Source: Macquaria australasica
Taxonomy: Eukaryota > Chordata > Actinopteri > Centrarchiformes > Percichthyidae
Assembly: GCA_005408345.1 (NCBI GenBank)
Contig: SEMN01000526.1
Coordinates: 124,001 to 188,000, forward strand
DNA: 64,000 nucleotides
Direction: 5' to 3'
The notes beneath the pieces were generated by a model. The model had not been told where the DNA came from, ran no database searches, and was given only the letters and a program-made list of their open reading frames with translations. Shown one piece after another: positions 1 through 9,700 of this stretch (its first letter is position 1; the number at the start of each line of letters is the position of its first letter). A program made the translations under genes and the position numbers.

Positions 1-130
1 TATATATTATATAGTCGTCTTTCTTTCATGGGACTTGTTAACAATAAGTAAAATATAGAATTTCACCAGCATTATCCTTTAAGTGAAAGAATTTAGAAAA
101 ATTAAAGAAGTAATTCAACATGTTGAGACA

Positions 131-551
131 TGTGCTTATTCACTTTCTTGCAGAGAGTTAGATGAAAAGATTGATACCGCTCTCATGTAGGGTAATATAA
201 AGCTCCAATCAGCAGCTGGTTAGCTTAGCTTAGGATAAATACTGGAAGCAGGGGAAAACAGCTAGTCTGGCTCTGTCCAAGGGTAACAAAATCTGCCAAA
301 AACCCAGACAAATTGTGGTTTCACGGTGAAGTATATGCCAGACTTTAACAAATGTGTTAATAAGTGAGCTTTAGTGGTGCTGGTAGGCAGATTCTGTGTC
401 CTTCAGACAGAGCCAGGCTAGTTGTTTCCCCCTGTTTCCAGTGTTTATGCTAAGCTAGCCAGCTGCTGGCTGTAGCTTCATATTTACTGTACAGATATAA
501 GAGTGGTATCAATCTTCTCATCTAACTCTCAGCAAGAAAGCGAATGAGCAT
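131..551. mobile_element. MITE-like long inverted repeat, copy A
   Basis: The arms, about 131-270 and 408-551, are imperfect reverse complements. For example AGAGTTAGATGA at one end mirrors TCATCTAACTCT at the other, and the inner AGCTAGTCTGGCTCTGTCC mirrors GACAGAGCCAGGCTAG. It encodes no protein. A second member lies in intron 7 near 28.4-28.9 kb. This hairpin family is one I recognise as abundant in teleosts; I do not assign a family name. Confidence 0.7.
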
Positions 552-1712
552 TATCCCAAAATGTCTAACTATTCGTCTTCGTACTTGGCCCTCCATGGCA
601 TGCCAGTTGGCAGTCCCCGGGCCGCAGTTTGAGAACCGCTTCCATAGACTGCTGCAATAATCATTACAAACCCCATGAAACTTTACACCCCAGATTGGAG
701 ATCTTCCTCTGCGCTCTTCCACAGGCCGCGAGGACATTGCCTTTCTTGTCTGTGAACAAAAACTCGCGGTAACAAAAGCTCACATCCGATGTAGCTCAGA
801 CAGGTACATGGGAAGTGCTCTTTCAAGGTGGTGAGCTCCCTTCCTTCCTGGCCCTGAGAGGACGAACTGTGAGGGGGCTCTGTGTGAGGAGGAGGGATCC
901 AGTTGCAGGCAGCTGAATCGGTGCTCTGTTGGGTCTCCCCTGGACACTGTCATAGCGTGTTTGCTGAAGGCGGGTCAATGAGGACTTTCTTTGGCAGAGG
1001 AATTTCACAACACACGACAGCACACACACATACACACTGGAACGAGTGCAGCCCTGCAACCCAGATCTCTGCTACTCTGGTGAGAGCGGAAGTGGATGTT
1101 GGTGAAGCAGGAGGTGAAGGAAGGCTGTCACAAAAAGATGGTGTATTGGTTTAGATTTTCACTGTATGAAATGAACTGGTCATTTGTTATAGCTGCAGTA
1201 TGTCCATCATATTATGCCGTAGTTTGGTGGAACCTGACGCAGACAGAGCATGTTGTGAAGTACAAACAGCAGGAGTGTTTTCACTGCACATTTTCATCTG
1301 TCAAACAGATTATACTGTGAAAGTTTTACCACCCCTCTCACGAGAAATGAAATATATTTGAGAAAGAGCCAGTTTATTGGTGAGGTGATTACATGAACGC
1401 TCTTTATTGTGATTGGGCTTCTCAAATGCTCCAGATACCAAGGTCATGTCCTGTGTTTTTGGTTCCAACAATTTGTGGGTTCCTACAATTTCAGGTTTTT
1501 GTGACCTCAAATGCAGTTTTAATTTGAGCCTGACTGATAAATCTACCGGCTGATATTAGCTAATCACACATATATGAGTATCGGCACACGTCGGCAGATA
1601 AGTAACAAGAAATTGCAGTATATAAATGTCAAACACATGTCTGTGGTAATTGAGAAAGTGTTGCCATTACATAGTTTGTCCACAAGAGAGCACTAACTAG
1701 TCTGACAAAACT

Positions 1713-1992
1713 ATCTCAACTCATGGTCCACCTACTTGCGTGTTGTGGAGCTTTGTATCACTGTATCACACGGTCTTCATCAGCAGCTAGAGTTTGCTCA
1801 GTTGCCATGGTACTCTAGGTATTCAATCTTTAAAAGAGATTTTGAGCACCTCTAGGATTTCTCGTCCATGCTGTCTATAAAGTTGAGTTTTACAGTTCAT
1901 TTGTGACAACTGAGCAAACTCTGATCTACTGATGAAGATGTGTGATACGGTCGAATTTTCCAGAACATGTGAGTGAACCTTGAGTTGAGAAT
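1713..1992. mobile_element. MITE-like inverted repeat
   Basis: The arms at about 1713-1803 and 1908-1992 are reverse complements. The 42-base core GTATCACAC...CTCAGTTG against CAACTGAGC...GTGTGATAC matches at all but a few positions. About 100 bp of spacer separates them. It is non-autonomous and non-coding. Confidence 0.65.
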
Positions 1993-2054
1993 CTTTTCAT
2001 GAATGAACTGTCAAGCTCAACTAACTTATTTATTTTCCAACTGTAAATTTATTT

Positions 2055-2215
2055 ATTTCGTTATTGGTTTATTTGACGGGGACAGTGCACATTCTTACTT
2101 AGCTGTGAATGCGTCAGTCAGCCAAAAGGCTATTAATTATGTTATCTTAATTATGTGTAGTGCCTGTGCAGATGATACCCAGAATTGTGACCAAGTACAC
2201 ATGTATCTAGTTCAC
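2055..2215. repeat. Probable decayed dispersed repeat
   Basis: The text around GGTTTATTTGACGGGGACAGTGCACATT and the following GCCAAAAGGCTA resembles a dispersed teleost repeat I have seen elsewhere. Family and boundaries are uncertain. Confidence 0.3.
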
Positions 2216-2434
2216 AATTCTTAAGTAACCAAAATTAAGGGACCATTTTAAAAGTAATTGTTTATGCTATGTATTTATGTTGAAAAATTAATATTGGTCA
2301 ACATGTCGTTATCAGATTTTCATGATCTGATAAGGACATGCCTTTTTAAAATGATGATATAATTAAAATTCCGAATCTGCTTCAGCTTCAGCATCAGCTT
2401 CAGTGCAACACACAACTTTTGTACTTGTACTCTT

Positions 2435-2503
2435 GTACACCATGCTTTATTCACCAGATGTTTTCGCTAAATGCTAAAATTTGGTGAATAAACCATGGTG
2501 TAT
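2435..2503. other. Compact pre-miRNA-like hairpin
   Basis: A roughly 23-bp stem (TACACCAT at the base pairs with ATGGTGTA, then TTTATTCACCA with TGGTGAATAAA, one internal mismatch) closes a loop of about 19 bases. The size fits a microRNA precursor, but I recognise no known mature sequence. A short palindromic transposon remnant would look the same. Confidence 0.35.
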
Positions 2504-3235
2504 TGGAGAAGAGGTTTCATTTTCTATTTGTATTGTATTGGCATGTTTTAATTTTGAAAGCCAAGATAAATAAACAAAAATAAGCCCTTTTTCACAGTAG
2601 ACGTTTTGAATGGTCATAGTAAGAATAGCACATGTGTAACTAATAACATTAACAAGGGCTCTGTTCTATCCAGTTGTCCCAGTAAGTCATGACAGTGAGC
2701 CAGCATGCAGAATACCAGGACCCTGAAACTGAAGCAGCTAAATGGAATTCAACCAACATTTATTTGATTATTTACACCTGTGCTTTTCCTACTGTGACAT
2801 GTCAAAATATCTTTTGTGAAAATTATAGTTGAATCTTTAACTTAAGTAATTTAATGTGGAAAAAAAGTCATGTTTCCTGCAGGTGGGTGTAGGGGGGCTC
2901 ATGGCCTCAGTGTTTCTAAACTTCTTGCTGCAGCCCTGAAAAGACTCCAGATGCAACATGCTGCTGGTGGCTGACTCATTCACAGGTGTGTTCCATTCAT
3001 TTATTACCACACATGATAACCAGCAACACACACGGCATATTCATGTTACACCTACACGTGCAATCCGAGAGGGTCCTGCTTCCCAAAAAAGACACACCTT
3101 CAGCCTGAGGAGCCGTCTCTGCTACAAATGTGTTTCCCTCGATGTCAGCTGAGGGCGACAGAGGGAGGTGTTCCCCCTTCCCGGTTCTCAAGATTTTCCT
3201 CAGTCCACAATAAACTTTCATTTTGGGAAGTCGAT

Positions 3236-3278
3236 ACACACACACACACACACACACATACACACACACACACACACA
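3236..3278. repeat. (CA)n microsatellite
   Basis: About 21 CA units with a single T interruption, some 400 bp upstream of the start codon. The frames running through it on both strands are low-complexity artefacts. Confidence 0.95.
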
Positions 3279-3331
3279 ACGGAGGTCGTCATCTTGTCCT
3301 GCAACGGCTCCCCGGGAAAGAAAGCTGGACT

Positions 3332-3339
3332 TGACGTCA
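3332..3339. promoter_or_regulatory. CRE/ATF-type palindrome TGACGTCA
   Basis: This is a perfect 8-bp TGACGTCA palindrome about 340 bp upstream of the start codon. It is the full consensus for CREB/ATF bZIP proteins. Its closeness to the presumed promoter makes a regulatory role plausible, but occupancy is not shown by sequence. Confidence 0.4.
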
Positions 3340-3488
3340 ATTGTAGGCTACTTTACAAAACGCGCGAAAGGAAGAAGGAAGAAACATAGGAAGCGCACAG
3401 GTGGAGCACTGCGGAGCGTCTTTTTAAAAAAAAAAAAATTGGTGTCAATTTCTGGAAGGAGACTACAGGGACAAGAAGAGACGAGACA

Positions 3489-3521
3489 ATGACAGAGAGC
3501 AGCTTTTTCACGGCTGGTTAA
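3489..3521 (+). other. Upstream ORF 1 in the 5' leader
   Basis: A 10-codon ATG-initiated reading frame ends in TAA. It has A at -3 and A at +4, a moderate start context. It matters only if transcription starts upstream of it, which is not known. Confidence 0.3.
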
Positions 3522-3604
3522 TCCCACAGTGTTTGATTTGTTGTTTTGCTATTTTGTGTTCCTGGCACGTTCACTCCTCGCGCGACCCTCAAGGAACACC
3601 TGGA

Positions 3605-3667
3605 ATGGAAACACTTCATCTGCCTCGTCTGGACTGTAGTAAAAACTCCCAAGAAAGAATGAAGTAA
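3605..3667 (+). other. Upstream ORF 2, ends 5 nt before the col27a1 start codon
   Basis: A 20-codon reading frame has G at -3 and G at +4, a strong initiation context. Its TAA ends five bases before the main ATG, too close for efficient reinitiation. If present in the mRNA it would be expected to reduce translation of the collagen unless ribosomes leak past it. It is not in the collagen frame. Confidence 0.4.
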
Positions 3668-3672
3668 CCGCT

Positions 3673-3725
3673 ATGGAGCCGGACAATGCCCCGTACTCCA
3701 AACTCAAAACCACTGGAGTCGGGGG
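3673..3725 (+). CDS. col27a1: col27a1 exon 1 (start codon, signal peptide n-region)
   Basis: The exon begins MEPDNAPYSKLKTTGVG and ends in phase 2 before the donor GTGAGT. The start is favoured because the ATG has G at -3 and G at +4, an in-frame TAA lies 33 nt upstream, and the phase joins exactly to the hydrophobic exon 2. This part supplies the basic n-region (KLK, then R at the junction) of a long signal peptide. Confidence 0.85.
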
Positions 3726-6700
3726 GTGAGTCGAGAAATTCAAACAAAATAGTATTTTTTTTCTCTCTGAATTTGATGGGTTCTCAGGTGCTCGTGAACA
3801 TCACCTGCGTCTATATTAGTGTGTTATATCCATTTGACAGTGTGTGAAGTTGCTAGTAACATCGATATAAGTTGTTATATTTTACACAAGTAGTCTGTTG
3901 CAGAATTTGTTAATAAATATCCTGCGAAATAACACAAATTTAAAGCTCACATTTGAATATTAAGCAGTTATATACTTGAACAGGTGGTACACTTTTAATA
4001 GGTTGCAGATGAGCTTATGGAAACAATTTTCCTGGCTCTTCACACAGTTCAGTGGAAGCCAGTGTAGTCTGCTGTACTGTTCTCTTGCGTTGTGTCTTTG
4101 CAGCTTGTATCTGAATGAGCTGCCAAATGATCTGGGACTGATTTGAGGGCGATGTATGAGAGGAGGAGTTACTCATCTCCTCCTCCTCCTTCTCCTCCTC
4201 CCCCTTTTCTCTCCTCCCTGCTGCGCATCTCACTCAGCTGGTTGGCCGCTGTCCCACTGGGAGGGGAAGTAAAAGTCAAAATTGTTGCATCATATAACCC
4301 TGCTGGACATATGAGAGACTTGGTCACAAACCACTGCACACCCCCCTGCTAATGTCAGTGTGAGAGCGGTGAGAGCGGTGTAAAGGGGAGGGAGGAAAAC
4401 TTTTAAACAGCTTCAACCAGCAGTCAGTGTGTCAGTGGTTGACCAGTGACTTTTTTGCATCTCTCTGGAAAACCACAAATGTAAAAGATTTCCTGTAACT
4501 GCCTTCATTATGGCACTTGTCACTGAGCCTGGTTTCCCTTCAAGCGACTCTTGCTCAACAGGCGTCCAGTTTCATGTAGTGCATACAACCAAATCTTTAG
4601 CTCTAAGAGTGTAAAAACCTGACATTATCCTGGTGATAAGAGATCACACTCATCAGAGATAATTTAACACCTTTAGAGCCACATCATCTCTACGTGTGAG
4701 CAATCTAAGCTCCTCTAATCACTTTTTTTTGTGAAATAAATGTCACAGAAAAATCAATGGTGTTTAAGGGCTGACGTGAGATGATAAATGTCACTGTTAC
4801 ATGTTACATGGTCTTTTATTGGTTGAAATCCTGCACTTTTTTAGATCCATGAAACCCTTTCAAAACCTGCTGTCAAAAAGTGCGCATCACAAGCTATAAT
4901 CAAGGCGGTTTGTCTCAGTTATTGAAAAGTTCACATGTTGGAGATAAAATGCAACGTTGACATATGAGACATGTTACTATATTCTAAGGTGATGCAGTAT
5001 TTTTTTTAGGTTTGTCAGAGGTGGTCTTGTGGGAGCACTCACCTAGCCCTGCTGAGTAGTAGCTTATCATGTCAGGCAGCAATATAAGACAAAGCCTGTT
5101 GTCTTGAAACAGATGTTAGACGCTTTGAACAAAGCAGAGCTGCTGCTGCTGCTCTGCATCAGGTCTTATCACTGTAGGTAGGTGGATGTACAGGAGTTTA
5201 TGGCAAATGAATGTTAAGAGTTTGAGTATGTTTATTTCATCTTTACATGTTAAAACTTGTTCTATGTTCTTCTGAGTTTTAAATAGATGAGTCAGGAATT
5301 AATTAGAAACAATTAGTTGATTAATGAGCTACTTAGTCCCATCAACTGGTTACAGCTTCTGCATGCAAAGATCAGCTTGATTTTCTTTGTTTCATATCAT
5401 TATGAAGACTTGAATGAATGAATGAATGAATAAATGAATTAAAGCATAAAGAAAGATTGTTAGCTTCTGATCAGACTAAGTAAGAAAATAAAGGCTAACA
5501 TACCTTTGATGGGAATTTATCATTGCCTTTGACATTTTAGAGACTAAACAATCAAAAGATTAATGAATTGTAAAGAAAAATCTAGATTATCTGTACCTCG
5601 ACTATCTGCCATCATTTTTTCTAACCTTTTTTTGTCTTTCTTTAGGAGAGTTCTGATTCTTTGGACTATACTCTGTTGCGCCTGCTCTCTAAGGCTAGCA
5701 CAAGCACAAGGTAAGCACCTTGAGGACAAGGATGGGTGAACGTTGGTTTTTCTTTTCATGCAAACCCACTGGGTTTGTCACAAATGTGCCTCACTAACAG
5801 TGTGGGAAAGAGGAAATTAAAATTGATTTTATGGGAGGTTACAGTGACACTTTCAGGTATGTCCTGTGCACTACATCTCAGTGAGAATATTCAGATCCTA
5901 AACTAGGTAATATTATCATTATATGAAGTTTGATAGCTAAAGGAAGTTAACAAAATGGATAAAAACAAATAACCACTGTAAGTAAGTACATTACCCCGAC
6001 ATGGCCCCCTTGTTTATCCAAGTTATCCAAGGATTATCTGTGACCGAGGTGATCAGCATCTATATTTTCCATTTCCAGCTTGGTCAGCTGTACCTCTGTC
6101 AGCATAGCTGTTTGATCTATCAAGGCCAAAACTCTGATTCAATATGTTTGTTCTTCCCTGGAAAGCATATTGAGTCTTTGTTGGAGATCGGCCACTCTTT
6201 TCCGCCTTTTCCGTGAAGTGGATGTTGTGTACCGAACACTTGAACTGGATTAGTTAGAAACTGCAGACGCCCCTCAGAATGTGGCTTTCTATTCATGGAA
6301 TTGTTTTCTGTGCAAATTGAGCATGAGAGACATCACACTCTGCTCTCACTACATCCCATACGCTCAGTAGAAACATAAAAATAACCCAAGTATCTTGGCA
6401 ATTTTGCTTAAAGTAGGGAATTCATTGTATCATACCCCCAAAATATGAAAAAATATAGATGTATTTTACGGTAATATTAAGTATGTTGGGCATTTATTTT
6501 GTTGGATTTAATTTGAAATGGCCCAATGAACCAACAAACCTTTTGCCATTCTGTAGCAGGTCAGTTCATGTGTCTCTTAGCCCTAACAGGCATCACACCT
6601 GTCTCTGATGTCTTAATAAAGGTTTCCAAGGTGTTACATGATCCGTCAGCCCTGATTCCCAAAGTTTTCTCTGCGAAGTTGAAGTGCACTCTTTCTTATG

Positions 6701-9700
6701 TTGACTCACAGTCGGCTGTGTCTTGATGTCTGCTGCAGTGAGCTTTCTGTTACACAACCTAAAGACCCTTATTAGCATGCTGTCTGATTTAACTGTCAAT
6801 CAAAATCTGCCAGATCTTATTCAATCAGAGCTTTTCTCAGTTTCTAGATGCCTTTGGATAATGTAAGCCACTGCGCTCAGTGATAACTGTTTCTGGCAAT
6901 TACTCTTCATCAGTTGATATTTTTCCTCCAGTGATGACTGTTGAGTGTCTAGAGACATAGATTTTTATATGCAAGGACGTGCTAATTTGCAAACTCTCAG
7001 ATTCCAATGAGAGTATAAATGTGTCTCTAAATGCAGCAGGGTGCACTTGAAAAACAGTTCTGCTGGTATAAAAACCTGCAGACTGTTCTTGCATGATTTG
7101 TAAGATAAATGTTGTTATGTTGTCTGCTTGTTTCATTAGAAGATGATTTGCAGCGAAAGTGACTCTGCAATTTTTTGTTTGAGTTGTGCTGGCCATACTC
7201 CAGTGTCTTAAAGGCCCAATCCAGGATTGATGTATTGCACCCTTTCCTCTGTCTTCAGTCACCAGAGTGCTACCACACAGGCTGCTATTCTACTTCTTCT
7301 CTTTTGACCTCAGACACCAGAAGGAAACTTAATTGTCAATGTGCACAGGCTTTTAAATGTAGTCTTTTTGCACAGTTACCATAGCCACATGTGCATAAAC
7401 TGCCTACACATTTCCTCAGACGGGTCAGGGCCTGATCAAGGTCAGCCACAGTGCAGCATCCCTGTGGCAGATTTGGGGGCTCGGTATGTCACCGTAGATG
7501 TAATACAAGCCTCCTTCCAGATGGTGGCTCACCCATCAGTGCTGGGACTCAAACCAGCAACCCTGGGGTTACTGGTTGACCCCCCACCTCTACCTGTACC
7601 TTGAAGCCATCTAGGTAGAAAGCAAACCGTTTGAATAATAGTGATGCTAGTAAATAATTCATATATAATAAGATAAAGACATACACCCTCCTGATGTAAG
7701 GAATTGTCATATCCCATTGCTCACTCAGACCTTTTAAGAAAAATAAATCATTCATTTTAATGTAGAATGGGAGAAGTCTCACTGAGACAACTTTTGAATG
7801 AATTTCAGAGCCTTTGGTAATACCCGCTGGCCAGTAAATGCATTTATGTGCTGAGTCAGAGGCCAGCAATTCACTCCCTGTTTCTTGAGAAACACAGTGT
7901 ACAGAGAGTTTTTCAAAGACCTTCATCATCTTTCTGTAAACACAGGTTGGGATTTATCTATTCGATGTTAAGAACCAGTCATGTAACTTAGTGACACTTT
8001 TCCAGAATGAACATATGAAGTGTTAAAGTCTCTCTGTTGTCTCCACTGGAAGAGTTTTACTGTGAAGAAGCTGCAGGAAATGTTCAGTCTGCACTGGCGA
8101 CGTGCTAATAGTGGCAATGCATAAGTCTGTGCACGTGCCTGCATTTTGAGAAAAGCTGTGTTCTTTAGCAGTAGTCCCCCCCAGCTCATCAGGAGGTCAC
8201 AGAAAGCCTTAGGCGGCCAGTGTACCCGCTTAGATTTAGATATGCAAGTACAAGCCCTGCAAGTAGATCACAAATCACAAAATGAAAGAACAATTTTGCT
8301 TTCCTCGTACCATATTAACAATTCAAATGAGTGCTATATGGGAAATTCAGCTGCTTTCTGTTTGATGTTTCTTTTCCATGTGTGGGTTTTTCAATCGAGC
8401 TGACCTCCCACTGCCTGCACACACTGAGTTTCCCTCCTAACATGTCTAGTGTCTATAGTTGTTTCTCCTCTGCTGAGCCATAATTAATCATTTCTCAGTT
8501 TATTTTAGTCTTGCCGACATTTGTTTTCTAGTAGTCTGGAAAATGGACGGATATTTGAGATCTATATGGAAGCTTTTAGTTTCGACGTTGCGCGTACTGA
8601 GAGGATTACCGTACTGCATTCAGGATATGCTGATTGGCTAAACTTAACAAAAAGCTTTTGTTTGACATTACTGCTGACTTGCACCGGTGCCTAACAAAAG
8701 ACAATAGTATGATAATGAAAACATTTTCAGTCTGTTTTGATGTTCGAACCAAAAACAGATTTAACTTTCTAAGAGCGCTCAGTGTTATGCTTGTGAAAGT
8801 AATATCCTAGATTTAGCATAACCTTGGTGCTGTTGTTTCAGTGGTTCTCGGCTTGGGGTTTTGGACCACCGTGTTGGGTTAAGGGGTTGCAAAGGACATA
8901 AGTTTTTGGAGTTGAGAGATGATTTAGAGCTTAAAAACATGATTTATTTCCACAAATTGTAGCTTTACTTCTTGGGAAATACTAAATAGTGTCAATTCAG
9001 TATCACAACCTAGAGAGGAATATCCTTTCTCTGTACATACTGTAAGTGGTGGTCACCAGTAGGCAATGAGATGCTTTAAGTGTCACAAGTTGACAAGGCC
9101 GAGAGCCACTCTTGTTAAAAAAATATGCATTTATTGTAAGGAACACTCTTGAAGTAAAGGCAGTGAAATGTGGATTCAGTGAAACTCTTACACCAAGGTG
9201 TGGATCCAATTAGGAGCAATATACAGTACACACAACACTGTAAACAACATCTTCCTCCCATGAGATGCAAGTAGCAATTAAAACCTGCAGAAAACACTGC
9301 AATATGTTTTCATGAGCTCGGGCCCCTGTCAGAGCGATCATCTTTAATCAACAGACATTACCAGATAAAGCGAGAAGGCTTTTCTGTCTGTGCACTAAAA
9401 ACACCTCTTAAAACCCCACCACTGTCCTCTCCAGAGACCCTCCGTTTCCCGAGATTGTTCTAATTAAGAGTGATGTAACAATTACATAATTTGCGGCAAT
9501 CGCCAGAACTGGATGTTGATGTGTGGCCCTATCGGAAATTGTATGCAGCCTTTTTAAACTGCTTTGGCCGCAGGATTTCCACGAGTCTAACTTTGAACTT
9601 GTGAACTCCCAGCTTGGCATCACAACATAATTATCACTTATATTACTGCACCTTTGTTTTTTCAGTTTATACTTTGATGCAGATCAGTGCACCAGTGTGG

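Larger units (their letters stand above)
1..3279. other. Upstream non-coding DNA
   Basis: I see no gene here. Short open frames on both strands look random and lack domain features or splice support. The region holds two MITE-like inverted repeats, a small hairpin near 2.45 kb and a decayed dispersed repeat near 2.06-2.2 kb. It ends in a CA microsatellite at the presumed promoter. Confidence 0.6.
3280..3672 (+). promoter_or_regulatory. col27a1: Probable promoter-proximal region and 5' leader of col27a1
   Basis: The stretch just upstream of the start codon is richer in CpG than its surroundings (for example the ACGCGCG run near 3360 and GCGCGAC near 3579). It contains a perfect CRE palindrome and two short upstream ORFs. 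I see no convincing TATA box, and the transcription start cannot be placed from sequence alone. The boundary between promoter and transcribed leader is therefore an inference, and a further non-coding exon upstream is not excluded. Confidence 0.4.
3726..5645 (+). other. Intron 1
   Basis: Non-coding. It contains a pyrimidine-rich TCC tract (about 4176-4203), a short CTG run near 5144, a decayed teleost repeat near 5.3 kb and a GAAT tetranucleotide repeat. First introns of collagen genes often carry enhancers, but I can point to no specific element. Confidence 0.7.

Noticed and set aside
2997..3492. Overlapping open frames rich in His/Thr or Cys/Val
   Set aside because: These are translations of the CA microsatellite.
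6900..7929. Minus-strand open frames of 120 and 126 codons in intron 2
   Set aside because: No domain, no conserved pattern and no splice or promoter support; one crosses a tRNA-like repeat. The length is within chance for AT-moderate DNA.
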